A stretch of DNA of 64,000 bases from Mangrovimonas yunxiaonensis (GCF_000733475.1 NZ_JPFK01000003.1:333862-397861); one strand, 5' to 3'; counted from the stretch's first letter, positions 38,083 to 48,073 are shown. Notes: a model not told the origin generated them from the letters alone. Program-made: numbers and translations.

Positions 38083-38379
38083 ATGACCATTATTAAGTGT
38101 CCTAATTGTGGTATTTACAATACAGACAGCGATTATTGTAAAGAATGTAACACCATTCTTTCCTATAAATTAAGGCGGGAACACGCTTTTAAAAAAGCCC
38201 AGGAAGAGCGCCAAAAACAAAATGCTGCTAAAGAAGAAAAGCCCGCTTTTTTCGAAAAATACCTCAACCACCGGTATTTTTTAATCCGACTTATCGCCAA
38301 AACCATTCGTTCCATCTGGTTGGTTTTTATGGCTATTGGTATGTTTATCGCTTGGGTGGTTTCAGCCATTGCCGCATGA
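38083..38379 (+). CDS. Small zinc-ribbon membrane protein
   Basis: 98 residues. The N-terminal CPNC-x9-CKEC (about 5-22) forms a zinc ribbon. A coiled, charged middle follows, and a C-terminal hydrophobic segment (about 75-97) is probably a membrane anchor. Function unknown. The stop overlaps the next start (ATGA). Confidence 0.75.
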   Translation: MTIIKCPNCGIYNTDSDYCKECNTILSYKLRREHAFKKAQEERQKQNAAKEEKPAFFEKYLNHRYFLIRLIAKTIRSIWLVFMAIGMFIAWVVSAIAA

Positions 38380-38729
38380 AAATTCTTAAAAACCCCTTTT
38401 TTATTATTTTTGGCTTCATGGCATGCTGCATTTACTTGGCGCCAAAAATGGCTTTGCCCCTACCAAAATGGATTGCTTTTTATGCCAACGATTTTTTATG
38501 CATGCCCCTTGTTTTAAGCATTAGCTTGGCGGCCATTCGTTATATTAAAAAAAGCGCTGCAATCTATGTTCCTTTAAGAGTTGTGTTAGCTATAACCACT
38601 TACTATGCCGTTTATTTCGAATGGATCATGCCAAAGTTTAGTTCGCGTTATACCAGCGACCCCATAGACATCCTCTTGTATTTTCTTGGCGCTATTTTAT
38701 TTGTAGTGGTTCAAAAGCGGCTGTATTAA
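38376..38729 (+). CDS. exoV-like/hypothetical membrane protein
   Basis: 117 residues from the ATG at 38376, which overlaps the upstream stop codon by ATGA; a longer frame from 38352 is therefore unlikely. Four hydrophobic segments (about 7-20, 32-45, 58-75, 95-112) indicate an integral membrane protein. No family is recognised with certainty. It is translationally coupled with the zinc-ribbon gene. Confidence 0.65.
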   Translation: MKILKNPFFIIFGFMACCIYLAPKMALPLPKWIAFYANDFLCMPLVLSISLAAIRYIKKSAAIYVPLRVVLAITTYYAVYFEWIMPKFSSRYTSDPIDILLYFLGAILFVVVQKRLY

Positions 38730-38743
38730 TGTGCAAGATGCCA

Positions 38744-39757
38744 CTATTCGAAAACAACCGTTGTTTGGGCTTTGCCTACCGTTAGTTTAACGTTTCGTCC
38801 TAAAATTAGGGCTCGGTTATCATCTTCATGCCCGGTTGGCATGTTAAATGCGACGGGGAAATTGTACTCGGCCAGCACATCTAAAATTAACTGTTCAACA
38901 GAGGTGCCCCAGGGCGTCGTGTTTTTTCTAAGTTTGGTCATATCGCCTACAATCACTCCGGCACAGTCCTCAAAATACCCTGCGCGTTTTAGGCTTTGCA
39001 GCATGCGATCAATATGGTATTTGTACTCGCCTATTTCTTCAAAAAAGAGGATTTTACCCTTCGTATCCAAGCTTGTACTAGACCCCAACATGGTATGCAA
39101 AATGGTTAAATTCCCGCCTACTACAGGTGCAGAAACCACACCTTCTTTATTGTATTTAGAGCCTTTTAAAGTATAGCTTAACGCTTCGCCAAAAAGGGCT
39201 TTTTTAAACGTGGCAATAGTCTGTTCTAAATTGGCCTGATCCTTAGTCATACTCGTGCACATCATGGCGTGAATGCTTTCAACACCCAACACATTTAGTT
39301 GGTTGTGCAAGGCCGTAATGTCGCTATAACCAATAAGCCATTTGGGGTGTTGCTTAAATTTGGTGTAATCTAGTTTATCTAAAATCCTAACGGTGCCATA
39401 CCCGCCGCGTGCTGCCCAAATGGCACTAATACTCGGGTCGTCCAGAGCTTTCTGCAGGTCTTCACAACGCTCATCATCGGTTCCCGCAAAATGGTTGTCT
39501 TGCTTAAAAACGTGTTCTCCAACAATAGCGTGTAGCCCCCAACCTTTTAATAAGGCTACAGAGCGATTAACCTCATCTTGCCTGTGTTTTAAAATTCCGG
39601 AAGGCGCTACAATAGCAACGGTATCACCTGCTTTTAAGTATGGCGGTTGTATCAATGTTTTGGAGTGTTTTTGCGCAGCATCTTGTGCTTTTACCATGGT
39701 ATTTCCAAAGAAAGCAAACAACACAAAAATGCCAATAGTTAGTATGTTTTTAGTCAT
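38744..39757 (-). CDS. LD-carboxypeptidase (S66), LdcA-like
   Basis: 337 residues from the ATG at 39757, just before the signal peptide MTKNILTIGIFVLFAFFG. A longer frame to 39883 runs into a palindromic intergenic repeat and is rejected. The S66 motifs ARGGYGTVRILD and GYSDITALH (nucleophile Ser) and a C-terminal GHEDDNRALILG segment are present. It removes the terminal D-alanine from murein tetrapeptides. An exported form is unusual compared with cytosolic LdcA but common in Bacteroidota. Confidence 0.87.
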   Translation of the reverse strand: MTKNILTIGIFVLFAFFGNTMVKAQDAAQKHSKTLIQPPYLKAGDTVAIVAPSGILKHRQDEVNRSVALLKGWGLHAIVGEHVFKQDNHFAGTDDERCEDLQKALDDPSISAIWAARGGYGTVRILDKLDYTKFKQHPKWLIGYSDITALHNQLNVLGVESIHAMMCTSMTKDQANLEQTIATFKKALFGEALSYTLKGSKYNKEGVVSAPVVGGNLTILHTMLGSSTSLDTKGKILFFEEIGEYKYHIDRMLQSLKRAGYFEDCAGVIVGDMTKLRKNTTPWGTSVEQLILDVLAEYNFPVAFNMPTGHEDDNRALILGRNVKLTVGKAQTTVVFE

Positions 39758-39826
39758 ATGGGTAAATGTACATTTTTTTTCAGAAACGCTCTTAATTTGC
39801 GTACTTTTGTAGCTTGTAAAACAACT

Positions 39827-39908
39827 CGTCGTTACGAGTGAAACGAAGTAATCTATTAACTTAATCCTAAAACAGATTGCCACGTCACGTTGTGCCTCGC
39901 AATGACAG
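39827..39908. repeat. Palindromic CGTCRTTRCGAG-type intergenic repeat
   Basis: The ends are CGTCGTTACGAG and the near-complement CTCGCAATGACAG. Inner AGTAATCT and AGATTGCCACGTC segments also pair. It resembles the dispersed CGTCATTGCGAG palindromes found in many bacterial genomes. A single copy is seen here, between ldcA and metG. Confidence 0.6.
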
Positions 39909-39927
39909 GAAATATTTCAATTAAAAA

Positions 39928-41997
39928 ATGAGTCAACCAAAACGTTATACCATTACAGCAGCATTACCTTACACCAATGGCCCCATTCACATTGGGCACT
40001 TGGCCGGTGTTTATGTGCCTGCCGATATTTATGCCCGCTACCAACGCTTAATTGGCAACGATGTGGCCTTTATTTGCGGTAGCGACGAACACGGTGTACC
40101 CATTACCTTAAAAGCCAAAAAAGAAGGTGTTACCCCACAAGATGTTGTCGATAAATATCACGCGATTATTAAAACGTCGTTTGAAGATTTTGGTATTTCA
40201 TTTGACAATTACTCGCGTACTTCTGCGCCAATTCATCACGAAACTGCCCAAGCATTTTTTAAAACCCTTTACGACAAAGGTGAATTTATAGAAGAGGTAA
40301 CCGAACAACTTTACGATGCCCAAGCCAATCAGTTTTTAGCCGACCGCTTTGTTGTGGGCACCTGCCCGAAATGCGGATATGAAGAAGCCTATGGCGATCA
40401 GTGCGAAAAATGTGGTACCAGCCATAACGCCACCGATTTAATTAACCCTAAATCGGCCATTACCGGAAACACGCCCACCCTAAAAGAAACCAAACACTGG
40501 TTTTTACCTTTAGACAAACACGAAGCCTTTTTAAAAGAATGGATTTTGGAAGGCCATAAAAAAGACTGGAAACCCAATGTTTATGGGCAAGTAAAATCGT
40601 GGATCGATGACGGCCTGCGCCCACGTGCGGTAACGCGCGATTTAAACTGGGGCATTCCTGTACCTGTTGAAGGCGGCGAAGGCAAAGTGCTTTACGTATG
40701 GTTCGATGCGCCTATTGGCTACATTTCTGCCACTAAAGAATGGGCCGCACGCGAAGGCAAAGATTGGGAGCCCTATTGGAAAAACAACGACACCAAATTG
40801 GTGCATTTTATAGGAAAAGACAACATTGTATTCCACTGCATTATTTTCCCAAGCATGTTAAAGGCCGAAGGCAGTTACATCCTGCCCGACAATGTTCCAG
40901 CCAACGAATTTTTAAATCTGGAAGGCAACAAGCTGTCCACCTCTAAAAACTGGGCCGTTTGGCTGCCAGAATACCTAAAGGATTTTCCAGACAAACAAGA
41001 TGTGTTGCGTTATGCCTTAACGGCCAACGCTCCTGAAACCAAGGATAACGATTTTACTTGGAAAGATTTTCAAGCCAGAAACAACAACGAATTGGTAGCT
41101 ATTTTAGGGAATTTTATCAACAGAGTGGTGGTATTAACCCATAAATACTATAGTGCGGTGGTGCCCGAAGCATCAGAATTTACTGCTGTAGATGAAGAAA
41201 CTTTAGCGACTTTAAAAGCCTATCCAGCCGTTATTTCTAGCGCTATAGAAAGGTATCGCTTTCGCGAGGCCAGTCAAGAGCTAATGAATTTAGCTCGTTT
41301 GGGCAACAAATATCTCGCCGACGAAGAACCTTGGAAAGTCATTAAGGAAGACGAAGCACGCACCAAAACCATTATGTTTGTGGCCCTTCAAATCGCTTCG
41401 GCTTTGGCAACTTTAAGCGAACCGTTTTTACCGTTTACATCTGCGAAGCTAAAAACAATACTTCGTCATGCTGAACTCGATTCGGAACCTACTTGGAACA
41501 CCATTTCAGAAAAAGAAACACTGCTTCCGGCAGGGCATCATATAGGAGAAGCTGAATTATTATTCAGCAAGATTGAAGATGAAGACATTCAAGTGCAACT
41601 CGACAAACTAGAGGCTAGCAAAAAGGCCAATGAGGCCGCCAATAAAACCGCAGAGCCTCAAAAAGATGAAATCACCTTCGAGGACTTCACCAAACTAGAC
41701 ATGCGTGTCGGCACCATTATCGAAGCCGAAAAAATGCCAAAAACCAAAAAGCTGCTCGTATTAAAAGTAGACACTGGAATAGACATTCGCACTGTTGTTT
41801 CCGGCATAGCCGAAAGCTACAATCCGGAAGATGTTGTTGGCAAAAAAGTAACCATATTGGTAAACCTAGCTCCAAGAAAGCTTCGCGGGGTAGAAAGCCA
41901 AGGCATGATTTTAATGACCGAAACAACCGATGGTAAATTAGTATTTGTTAATCCAGATAATGCCCTTGAAACCACCAACGGCTTACAAATAAGCTAA
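39928..41997 (+). CDS. metG: Methionyl-tRNA synthetase
   Basis: 689 residues. It shows a HIGH-type motif (PIHIGHLAG, about 17-25), a zinc finger ([18 protein letters not shown], about 146-163), and a KMSKS-type KLSTSKN (about 335-341). A linker (about 560-585) precedes a C-terminal OB-fold tRNA-binding domain (about 587-689), which mediates dimerisation. It charges tRNA-Met. Its stop codon overlaps the next start by one base. Confidence 0.97.
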   Translation: MSQPKRYTITAALPYTNGPIHIGHLAGVYVPADIYARYQRLIGNDVAFICGSDEHGVPITLKAKKEGVTPQDVVDKYHAIIKTSFEDFGISFDNYSRTSAPIHHETAQAFFKTLYDKGEFIEEVTEQLYDAQANQFLADRFVVGTCPKCGYEEAYGDQCEKCGTSHNATDLINPKSAITGNTPTLKETKHWFLPLDKHEAFLKEWILEGHKKDWKPNVYGQVKSWIDDGLRPRAVTRDLNWGIPVPVEGGEGKVLYVWFDAPIGYISATKEWAAREGKDWEPYWKNNDTKLVHFIGKDNIVFHCIIFPSMLKAEGSYILPDNVPANEFLNLEGNKLSTSKNWAVWLPEYLKDFPDKQDVLRYALTANAPETKDNDFTWKDFQARNNNELVAILGNFINRVVVLTHKYYSAVVPEASEFTAVDEETLATLKAYPAVISSAIERYRFREASQELMNLARLGNKYLADEEPWKVIKEDEARTKTIMFVALQIASALATLSEPFLPFTSAKLKTILRHAELDSEPTWNTISEKETLLPAGHHIGEAELLFSKIEDEDIQVQLDKLEASKKANEAANKTAEPQKDEITFEDFTKLDMRVGTIIEAEKMPKTKKLLVLKVDTGIDIRTVVSGIAESYNPEDVVGKKVTILVNLAPRKLRGVESQGMILMTETTDGKLVFVNPDNALETTNGLQIS

Positions 41998-42626
41998 TGC
42001 CCTCGTTAAAAGCACACTGGAATACGGTTTACAAAACCAAAACCGACAACCAATTGGGGTGGTACGAGGCACACCCCAATAAAACCATGCAATTGGTCAA
42101 CTATTGCCAGTTGCCAAAATCGGCCAGTATTTTAAATGTTGGTGCTGGCACCACCACACTTATCGATGCTTTACTAGAGGACGGCTACCACAACCTTATA
42201 GCCAACGACATTAGCGATGTTGCCCTAGCCCAGCTTCAAGAACGTGTTAAGCATACATTTAACTACGACTTAAGCGTTTTGGCAGCAGACATTACCCAAC
42301 CCAAACAGCTCGACACCCTTAAAAATGTCGATTTATGGATAGATCGTGCTGTTCTGCATTTTTTTCTTTCAGAAGAAAGCATCACGGCCTATTTTAATTT
42401 AATACAATCCCTCGTGACCAAAAATGGCTATGTCTTGCTGGCCGTTTTTGCAACCAATGGCGCCAAGATGTGTGCTGGCCTAACCTTGCAGCGCTACAAC
42501 GCACCCATGCTACAACAACGTTTAGGCAACAATTTTAAGCTTGTTAAAAGTTTTAATCACACCTATATTAACCCGTTTGGGGGCGAGCGTCCGTATATTT
42601 ACACTCTTTTTAAACGCGTTTCCTAA
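41997..42626 (+). CDS. Class I SAM-dependent methyltransferase
   Basis: 209 residues. The SAM motif is ILNVGAGTTTLIDALLEDGY (about 44-63), followed by an acidic NDISDVAL loop. The N-terminus HWNTVYKTKTDNQLGWYEAHP resembles thiopurine/methyl-halide-type methyltransferases. The substrate is unknown. It is coupled to metG by a 1-bp overlap. Confidence 0.83.
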   Translation: MPSLKAHWNTVYKTKTDNQLGWYEAHPNKTMQLVNYCQLPKSASILNVGAGTTTLIDALLEDGYHNLIANDISDVALAQLQERVKHTFNYDLSVLAADITQPKQLDTLKNVDLWIDRAVLHFFLSEESITAYFNLIQSLVTKNGYVLLAVFATNGAKMCAGLTLQRYNAPMLQQRLGNNFKLVKSFNHTYINPFGGERPYIYTLFKRVS

Positions 42627-42688
42627 CACGGGTTTTACTTTTTCTTCATTTTATGATTAAAGTCATGTTTTGAAAGCCTCCCATCTGT

Positions 42689-42696
42689 TACTTTTG
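42689..42696 (+). promoter_or_regulatory. Candidate -7 element of the nor operon
   Basis: TACTTTTG fits TAnnTTTG. A TTTG at 42669-42672 lies 16 bp upstream. The next palindrome would overlap the transcription start. Confidence 0.5.
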
Positions 42697-42703
42697 AAAT
42701 CAA

Positions 42704-42715
42704 GACAAATTTGTC
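42704..42715. promoter_or_regulatory. Perfect palindrome at the nor promoter, operator candidate
   Basis: GACAAATTTGTC is a perfect 12-bp palindrome 8 bp after the -7 element and 25 bp before norC. A repressor bound here, perhaps a nitric oxide sensor, would block transcription. The regulator is not in this window. Confidence 0.5.
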
Positions 42716-42740
42716 CTTTTTTAACTAATCCTGAAAACAT

Positions 42741-43175
42741 ATGTTATCAAAAAAACAAGCAAGGGCTTTCTTTCTGGGAGGTACTCTGGTAACGTTTCTA
42801 ATCTTTATTGGCCTTACCATTTACTCATTTAGCAAGCCCCAAGACCAAACCAATGCCGAAAACATCACAGAAGCTGTGGTTCGCGGCAAAGACCTCTGGG
42901 AGGCTAACAACTGTATGGGTTGCCATACCATTTTGGGCGAAGGCGCCTATTATGCTCCCGAACTTACTAAAGTTATGGAACGCCGCGGGGAAGGCTACAT
43001 TAAAGCCGTATTAATGACCCCAAATGCATGGAACCCCAACGGCCGTAAAATGGTTGCCTACGGGTTTTCTGAACAGGAAGCCAAAGACTTAATCGCCTTT
43101 TTTGAATGGATTGGCGAAATAGACCTCAACGGCTTTGATCGGGTTGTTTCTCCTCTAGCAAAAGACAAAGACTAA
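42741..43175 (+). CDS. norC: Nitric oxide reductase cytochrome c subunit NorC
   Basis: 144 residues. One N-terminal membrane helix (about 8-28) and a haem c site CMGCH (about 58-62) followed by a GEGAYYAPEL segment match NorC. It passes electrons to NorB for reduction of two NO to N2O at the periplasmic side. It is the first gene of the nor cluster. Confidence 0.95.
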   Translation: MLSKKQARAFFLGGTLVTFLIFIGLTIYSFSKPQDQTNAENITEAVVRGKDLWEANNCMGCHTILGEGAYYAPELTKVMERRGEGYIKAVLMTPNAWNPNGRKMVAYGFSEQEAKDLIAFFEWIGEIDLNGFDRVVSPLAKDKD

Positions 43176-43198
43176 CACCACCTTAAAAATTATACCTT

Positions 43199-44539
43199 AT
43201 GAAATATAAATCTCAAAAAGTAGCGTATTGGTTCTTTGCCTTGTCTATGCTACTCTTAGTACTACAAATCACCTATGGGTTTATCATGGGCTTTGCGCGT
43301 TTAGGCTACGACGGCTTACATGATTTTATCCCCTTTAACACGGCACGTGCCGTACACACCAATTTATTGGTTGTTTGGCTGTTATCGGGCTTTATGGGTG
43401 CCGCCTACTACATTATTCCAGAAGAAGCACAGCGCGAACTGGTAAGTGTAAAACTCGCCTATGTGCAGTTAATCTCCTTAGCAGTTGTTGGTGTTACAGC
43501 AATAGTAGGCTACCATTTTAACTGGTGGGAAGGCCGTAAATTTTTAGAAATCCCAAGACAATTAGACTATCTGGTTGTTGTTAATGTCCTCTTATTCTTG
43601 GCCCTCATTTTAGCCACCTTGTTTAAAGGCAAACGAAAAACCACGACAGCTTTAGTGCTCACCATGGGGCTGCTGTTTGCGGCCTTACTATACATTCCTG
43701 GTATGCTCCCTTTTGACAGCCAAGTAACCGATTCGTTTTTCCGTTGGTGGGTTGTTCACCTTTGGGTTGAAGGTGTTTGGGAGCTTATCATGGGTGGTAT
43801 TCTGGCCTTCTTACTTATAAAATTAACAGGGGTTGACCGTGAGGTTATCGAAAAATGGCTGTATGTTATTGTCGGTCTAACCTTTCTCTCTGGAATTTTA
43901 GGTACAGGGCACCATTATTATTACATTGGTGTAAACAAAATTTGGTTAATTGTTGGGGGAATCTTCTCTGCCCTAGAGCCACTGGCATTTTTAGCTATGG
44001 CCTTATTTGCCGTTAACATGTACCGCAAGGGCGAGAAAAAACACCCTAATAAAATGGCGTTATTCTGGACCTTAGGTTCTGCCATCGTTTCTTTTGTGGG
44101 TGCTGGCTTACTTGGGTTTGCCCATACCTTACCGCAAACCAACATCTATACCCATGGTACTTTGGTAACCGCCATGCATGGCCACCTGGCCTTCTGGGGC
44201 GCCTACGCCATGATTGTATTGGCCATTATAAGCTATGCCTTGCCAAACCTTACAGGACGTAAATTTTACGATAAGCCCCTTGGACGCTTTTCCTTTTGGG
44301 CCTCTAACATTGGTATGGTAGGCATGACGGTAGCCTTTGGTGTTGCCGGTGTGGCTCAAGTGTATTTAGAACGTAAGTTTAAAATGGACTTTATGGAAGT
44401 ACAAGATGAAATTAGCATCCACTTCCTGGTTTTAGTCCTTTGTGCGTCCTTGTTCGCTTCGGGTATTATAAGCTACATTATCGAGTTCTGGAAACACGGT
44501 AAGCCTACAGACGAAGCCTTAGAGGTACAATTAAAGTAA
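43199..44539 (+). CDS. norB: Nitric oxide reductase catalytic subunit NorB (cNor)
   Basis: 446 residues, about twelve membrane helices, no N-terminal quinol-oxidase extension, hence the cytochrome c-dependent form. The conserved histidines include HTNLLVVWLLSGF near 53, WVVHLWVEGVWELI near 190 with the catalytic glutamates, and GTGHHYYYIG near 240. It contains the haem b/haem b3-FeB centre that reduces NO to N2O. It is 23 bp after norC. Confidence 0.96.
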   Translation: MKYKSQKVAYWFFALSMLLLVLQITYGFIMGFARLGYDGLHDFIPFNTARAVHTNLLVVWLLSGFMGAAYYIIPEEAQRELVSVKLAYVQLISLAVVGVTAIVGYHFNWWEGRKFLEIPRQLDYLVVVNVLLFLALILATLFKGKRKTTTALVLTMGLLFAALLYIPGMLPFDSQVTDSFFRWWVVHLWVEGVWELIMGGILAFLLIKLTGVDREVIEKWLYVIVGLTFLSGILGTGHHYYYIGVNKIWLIVGGIFSALEPLAFLAMALFAVNMYRKGEKKHPNKMALFWTLGSAIVSFVGAGLLGFAHTLPQTNIYTHGTLVTAMHGHLAFWGAYAMIVLAIISYALPNLTGRKFYDKPLGRFSFWASNIGMVGMTVAFGVAGVAQVYLERKFKMDFMEVQDEISIHFLVLVLCASLFASGIISYIIEFWKHGKPTDEALEVQLK

Positions 44540-44550
44540 TCCATTTATAT

Positions 44551-44643
44551 AGAAGATCTTTTTAGGGCTTTGGATGTTTAACGATTTGCTCATACCTAAC
44601 CCCTGTTAAGCCATTCTCTCCCTAGAGATCTTCTTCTTTTTTT
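44551..44643 (+). terminator. Attenuator-like inverted repeat between norB and norQ
   Basis: AGAAGATCT at 44551-44559 pairs with AGATCTTCT at 44626-44634, followed by a run of T. A 66-base loop is long for a simple terminator. It may lower expression of the accessory genes relative to norCB. Confidence 0.4.
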
Positions 44644-44659
44644 AAAAAAACACGTGCTT

Positions 44660-45475
44660 ATGAAAGCGACAACAACAAATACCCATGCTGCCCCGACCAT
44701 GACTAAAACACCTTACTACAAAAGTATTGGCAAAGAAGAAGACGTGTTTACACACGCTTACAACAACAAACTGCCTTTACTCTTAAAAGGCCCTACAGGT
44801 ACCGGGAAAACACGCTTTGTAGATTACATGGCCCACCAGCTTAACAGCACCTTAATTACCGTGTCTTGTAACGAAGAAACCTCTTCGACCGATTTAATTG
44901 GGCGCTACCTCATTAAAGGCGCAGAAACCCTTTGGATTGACGGCCCTTTAACCACCGCTGTAAAAACGGGTGCCATACTTTATTTAGATGAAATAGCCGA
45001 AGCTCGACCCGATGTTATTGTTGCCATACATGCTCTTACAGATCATCGTAAAGAGCTATACATCGATAAATTGGGGCAAACCATTAAAGCCCACCCCGAC
45101 TTTATGCTTGTTGCCTCGTTTAACCCAGGCTACCAAAAAGGGTTTAAAGAACTAAAACCTTCTACCAGACAACGGTTTGTTGCCTTAAGCTTTGTATATC
45201 CAAATCTTAAGGACGAAGTCGATATTTTAGTGAACGAAACCCAAATAGACACTGCCACGGCCAAAAAACTGGTGACCATTGCGCACAAAATTCGAAACCT
45301 CACCGAGTTGGGCCTTACCGAAACGGTATCGACACGTTTGCTGGTCGATGCAGCCAAACTTATTGGCACAGGCCTACCCAAACGATTGGCGGTAAAAGTA
45401 GGTATTGTAGAGCCTTTAACCGATGACGAAGACATTATTACAGCCCTTACCGATTTGTGTGATTTAATGATATAG
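44660..45475 (+). CDS. norQ: NorQ/CbbQ-type MoxR AAA+ ATPase
   Basis: 271 residues from the ATG at 44660; a GTG two codons upstream is an alternative. Walker A is GPTGTGKT (about 44-51), Walker B LYLDEIAEARPD (about 108-119), sensor 1 VASFNPGYQ. It works with the VWA partner NorD to assemble or activate NorCB. It is 4 bp from norD. Confidence 0.93.
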   Translation: MKATTTNTHAAPTMTKTPYYKSIGKEEDVFTHAYNNKLPLLLKGPTGTGKTRFVDYMAHQLNSTLITVSCNEETSSTDLIGRYLIKGAETLWIDGPLTTAVKTGAILYLDEIAEARPDVIVAIHALTDHRKELYIDKLGQTIKAHPDFMLVASFNPGYQKGFKELKPSTRQRFVALSFVYPNLKDEVDILVNETQIDTATAKKLVTIAHKIRNLTELGLTETVSTRLLVDAAKLIGTGLPKRLAVKVGIVEPLTDDEDIITALTDLCDLMI

Positions 45476-45479
45476 TCCC

Positions 45480-47246
45480 ATGTTTGAACCCGATGAGTTT
45501 CTATACAAAAAAGTGGTCACCTTCCTTAAACGGAGGCGAAAAACAGCCGAAGCTGCCCTATCTCATGCCGTAGGCTTAGACGAGCTTAAACCTCGACTAA
45601 CCATTATTGCAAGAGCCATTACTGGTGCGCCAATCGATATTTTCGAGGCCGAACGCGAAGGCGGCTACAAAAACAACAGCTTTTTTCTTCCCAAACGGTT
45701 CTTACAATTTCCTACTTTAGAGGACAACACGGCTTATTACCTGTTTCGCACCTTATTTTTGTGCATTCAAAAAGAGCTCGGGTTAAACTTTACCAATGCG
45801 GTCAACCCTGCTATAGAAGTGGCTCGCGAGGAGGCTGCTACCCACGCCCCAAAGGTGCTTAACACACTTTTTAAAACGTTTCCAACCACACAAGGGTTTT
45901 ACGATAAGCTAATAATCCACTACCAAAACACAAGCAAGGCTAATCAACCACCCGATTACAGTTTTATTTATGGCAAGTGGATGTACAACAACCCTAATGC
46001 CACAAAAAAGGACGTTTTACAAAACATTTCGACCAAAGCCCAACAAGCCATAGCCGATGAGATAAAAACCATTAAAAAAGCACAAGCCGTAGAAGAAATT
46101 CAATCGGTGACTATCGACAAAAAGCAACAGGAAGACTATGTTTTGCTTCATAACTTTGAAAAGATTGAAACTGCTGAAGAATGGGAAGGCGGCTGGCGCG
46201 ATTTTGATGGCGAAGACGATTTGGACGACCATGCCAATGCCCTAGACGAAATTACCATGAAGCATACGGTTAGGGTAGACGACCCCGTACACTCGGTATA
46301 CCAAACCGATTTTATTGAGAACACCTCCATTTCGGAAAGCACCGAAATCGCCACAGAAGCCCCTTGCCTTACGTATGATGAATGGGACTACAAAAAACGG
46401 CGCTACAAACCGGACTTCTGTAAGGTATTCCCCAAAACCCAAACAGAGACCGATGGCGCCTATTACAAAAACACCATTAAGGAAAATGCCGCAACCCTTA
46501 TGGGCTTGCGTAAAATGCTCACCTCTGTTAACAACAAGTACAAACAACAACGCAGGCAAATACAAGGCGATCTGTTCGATTTGGATGCCTTGACCGATTT
46601 GTATGTCGATTTGCACATTGGCAACACGCCTTCAGAAAACATCTACCTGTCTAAACGCAAAAAAGAGAAAGACCTGTCCATTCTTATCCTTTTGGATGTT
46701 AGCCTATCTAGCGATGGATATGCCGGAGGCAACCGTGTTATTGATGTTGAAAAGCAGGCCGCTTTAATATTTGGTGAAATTCTAGAGGAATTTAACGTTG
46801 ATTTTGAAATTGACGGCTTTTATTCCAAAACCAGAAACCACACCACCTATTTGGCCGTAAAGCATTTTGACGACCCTTGGAACACGGCCAAACACCGCAT
46901 TGGCTCTGTACAACCACAGGGATACACCCGAATTGGCACTGCCTTAAGGCATGCTGGAGCGCGGCTGCATACACGTCCTTCAAAAAACAAATGGGTCATT
47001 TTAATTTCCGATGGCAAACCTAACGATTACGACAGGTACGAGGGAGCTTATGGCATTAACGATGTTAAGCAGGCCCTGCGCGAACTAAACCAACAACAAA
47101 TAAACTCTTACGCCTTGGCCATAGAAGCCGAAGCCAAGTATTATTTACCCCAAATGTTTGGGCAAAACCACTATCAAATATTAACCACTCCCGTAGAGTT
47201 GTTAACCTCATTAGTAAAACTTTACGACAAAATAAAACACCAATAA
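45480..47246 (+). CDS. norD: NorD-type VWA-domain protein
   Basis: 588 residues. The N-terminal part is helical, followed by a low-complexity acidic region (about 190-270), and a C-terminal von Willebrand A domain with the metal-binding ILLDVSLSSDGY (DxSxS, about 406-417) and a later ISDGKPNDY. With NorQ it forms the chaperone pair for iron insertion into NorCB. The next gene starts at the base after its stop codon. Confidence 0.92.
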   Translation: MFEPDEFLYKKVVTFLKRRRKTAEAALSHAVGLDELKPRLTIIARAITGAPIDIFEAEREGGYKNNSFFLPKRFLQFPTLEDNTAYYLFRTLFLCIQKELGLNFTNAVNPAIEVAREEAATHAPKVLNTLFKTFPTTQGFYDKLIIHYQNTSKANQPPDYSFIYGKWMYNNPNATKKDVLQNISTKAQQAIADEIKTIKKAQAVEEIQSVTIDKKQQEDYVLLHNFEKIETAEEWEGGWRDFDGEDDLDDHANALDEITMKHTVRVDDPVHSVYQTDFIENTSISESTEIATEAPCLTYDEWDYKKRRYKPDFCKVFPKTQTETDGAYYKNTIKENAATLMGLRKMLTSVNNKYKQQRRQIQGDLFDLDALTDLYVDLHIGNTPSENIYLSKRKKEKDLSILILLDVSLSSDGYAGGNRVIDVEKQAALIFGEILEEFNVDFEIDGFYSKTRNHTTYLAVKHFDDPWNTAKHRIGSVQPQGYTRIGTALRHAGARLHTRPSKNKWVILISDGKPNDYDRYEGAYGINDVKQALRELNQQQINSYALAIEAEAKYYLPQMFGQNHYQILTTPVELLTSLVKLYDKIKHQ

Positions 47247-47822
47247 ATGAACACACTTACAAAACCTACCATTTCATATCCTCCAGGCGGTCTCCTTATC
47301 TGGATTGTTATTTATTTAGAACTGTTTACTTTTGGAGCAGCCTTGCTAGCCTTAGTATACCAAGCGCATGAAGCCCCGGATCTGTTCCATGAGTCGCGGC
47401 TTCTCCTGCACCCCATTTACGGTACTGTAAACACCATTTTTCTGCTGTGCAGCGGTTATTTTATGGCCAAGACCATTAGCCGCATAAAAGACAAACAATT
47501 TATAAAAGCCCGTCTAAACTTGGTATTTACCATTATAGGAGGCGTGCTGTTCCTTGGGTTAAAATCTTTGGAGTATTTCGAGAAAATTCAGGAAGGCCTT
47601 ACCCTTGGGTACAACACCTTCTTCTCTTTTTACTGGATGCTTACCCTGTTTCATGTTATACATGTTGTTGTGGGGCTTGTTATCCTGCTTTGGCTTTTAG
47701 CCACTTTAAAAAAGGCTCCCGAACGCTTAGAAATCATCGATGCCGAAGCCAGCGCCGCATTTTGGCACATGTGCGATTTAATTTGGCTGCTACTATTTCC
47801 TTTACTCTATTTAATTTTTTAA
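47247..47822 (+). CDS. NorE-like cytochrome c oxidase subunit III family protein
   Basis: 191 residues with five membrane helices (about 15-37, 56-73, 89-108, 128-150, 168-190). The HVIHVVVGL and HMCDLIWLLLFPLLYL segments match the subunit III fold of NorE. It probably assists NO reductase activity or stability. It starts at the base after the norD stop. Confidence 0.83.
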   Translation: MNTLTKPTISYPPGGLLIWIVIYLELFTFGAALLALVYQAHEAPDLFHESRLLLHPIYGTVNTIFLLCSGYFMAKTISRIKDKQFIKARLNLVFTIIGGVLFLGLKSLEYFEKIQEGLTLGYNTFFSFYWMLTLFHVIHVVVGLVILLWLLATLKKAPERLEIIDAEASAAFWHMCDLIWLLLFPLLYLIF

Positions 47823-47825
47823 CAC

Positions 47826-48065
47826 ATGACATCCCGAAACTCACTATACATCCTAATAGCTTTAATTGTATTAACCTTAATCGCAGCCCTTGCTTTTAAC
47901 GGCGCGTCGGCCTTAAGTGCGTACCTTATTCTACTTATTGCAACAATAAAATTTAACTTAGTAGGGTTTTACTTCATGGAATTAAAGCACGCTCATACGT
48001 TTTGGAAACTGCTCTTAGGAAGCTTTTCCATCGTTATTTTAATGGTCTCTGTGGTTTTATTGTAA
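47826..48065 (+). CDS. NorF-like small membrane protein (cytochrome oxidase subunit IV family)
   Basis: 79 residues, two to three membrane helices. The segment FNLVGFYFMELKHAHTFWK matches the subunit IV family and the NorF position. It closes the nor cluster. Confidence 0.78.
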   Translation: MTSRNSLYILIALIVLTLIAALAFNGASALSAYLILLIATIKFNLVGFYFMELKHAHTFWKLLLGSFSIVILMVSVVLL

Positions 48066-48073
48066 CCGTTTTT

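Noticed and set aside
39758..39883. An N-terminal extension of the LD-carboxypeptidase.
   Set aside because: It is encoded by a palindromic intergenic repeat and precedes a clear signal peptide starting at 39757.
43199..44539. NorB as a quinol-dependent qNor.
   Set aside because: It has no N-terminal cytochrome-like extension, and a separate NorC precedes it.
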